A stretch of 62,148 bases of DNA from a virus. The notes under the pieces are model-generated. The model was not told where the DNA came from, made no database searches, and was given only the letters and a program-made list of their open reading frames with translations. Both the position numbers and the translations under genes were made by a program. Shown here piece after piece: positions 61,852-62,148 of this stretch (positions are counted from its first letter, which is position 1; every line of letters starts with the position of its first letter). The stretch covers positions 1-62,148 of IMG/VR virus record IMGVR_UViG_3300037010_004533, one strand, 5' to 3'.

Positions 61852-62148
61852 CTAGCGCTTCGCCCACTCCAGAAGAGCGAGCTGTGCCGCTGCATTGGGC
61901 GTGAGTCCTGCGGCCTTGGCCTTCGAGGCGAAATCGCGCCAGATGGAGGGCTTCACCCGGAGCGCGTGAACTTCCGCCGCTTCCACGACCTCCCCCTTCC
62001 TTGGCCTTCCCTGGGGTGTAAGGATGGCTGGAACCTGCGGCCCAAGCTCTGTCTCCACAGTCCGGACCTCTCGGGCATAGCCCGCTTGAACCGCGTCATG
62101 GGTGTGGCCGTCCTGCTTGGCCTTCTTTAGGGCTTCGGCCAATGATGT
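61852..62148 (-). CDS. Ribbon-helix-helix-like DNA-binding protein (open at edge)
   Basis: The frame is open to the right edge, so the start may lie outside; a TTG at 62142 is the only start inside. The C-terminal part EVHALRVKPSIWRDFASKAKAAGLTPNAAAQLALLEW resembles a ribbon-helix-helix or related small DNA-binding domain, after a basic linker (LTPQGRPRKGEVV). If the molecule is circular, this gene lies directly downstream of the recombinase on the same strand. Confidence 0.6.
   Translation of the reverse strand, partial: TSLAEALKKAKQDGHTHDAVQAGYAREVRTVETELGPQVPAILTPQGRPRKGEVVEAAEVHALRVKPSIWRDFASKAKAAGLTPNAAAQLALLEWAKR

Noticed and set aside
61557-61895. 112-codon minus-strand frame
   Set aside because: It runs through a terminator, an operator and promoter elements and shows no protein pattern.

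Overview
The window is almost entirely one tailed-phage genome. It is high in G+C (about two thirds by eye), densely packed, and nearly all on the minus strand. The virion is a contractile-tail chimera. Head genes follow a Mu-like order (terminase, DUF935 portal, gpF/gpG-like morphogenesis proteins, gpI-like protease/scaffold, capsid, gp36/gp37-like). Tail genes follow a P2-like order (FI sheath, FII tube, E/E', tape measure, U, X, D, V, W, J, I, fibre). A paired inner-membrane and lipoprotein spanin set indicates a Gram-negative host; I cannot name its taxon. There is no Mu transposase. Instead the element carries a ParA ATPase, a small ParG-like protein, CATAC direct repeats that look like a centromere, a HigBA-like toxin-antitoxin pair, a plasmid-like Rep candidate and a tyrosine recombinase. 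Together these point to a phage-plasmid.

Layout from left to right. 1-951: recombinase. 1077-13800: tail genes. 13800-27530: sheath, head and packaging. 27526-30520: a putative DNA-modification group (ParB-like, PAAMT/Mom-like, tRNA-like gene, DUF488-like). 30586-32793: lysis cassette with an Acb2-like hairpin protein embedded. 32957-33448: Mor/C-like late activator. 33458-43949: replication and recombination (DnaB, replisome organiser, VRR-NUC, SSB, Ref-like, RdgC-like, RecT-like, PD-(D/E)XK nuclease). 44127-45444: the only convincing plus-strand genes, a repressor and a neighbour. 45441-47943: Rep, a possible antisense RNA, centromere and ParAG. 48027-62148: about thirty small accessory genes, many zinc-binding, each or in pairs behind its own regulated promoter.

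The most striking system is at 3908-5835, inserted between baseplate genes W and J. It consists of a complete radical-SAM/SPASM peptide maturase and, 2 bp upstream of it, a 166-residue protein carrying nine exact six-residue CxC repeats (21 Cys in 71 residues). This has the organisation of a RiPP precursor and its modifying enzyme, but it sits inside a tail operon with no exporter. I infer a virion protein that is stapled by thioether links.

Regulation is unusually legible. A 13-bp motif (TATTTGCCCWGGT) within a hairpin occurs five times in front of late gene blocks and is a good candidate target of the Mor/C-like activator. A palindrome (AGGGCANNNTGCCCT) lies exactly between the -35 and -10 elements of nine accessory promoters, and a second block (GTGTGA, then TTGC-N6-GCAA) lies upstream of five of them. 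Four intergenic hairpins share the loop CTGGCA.
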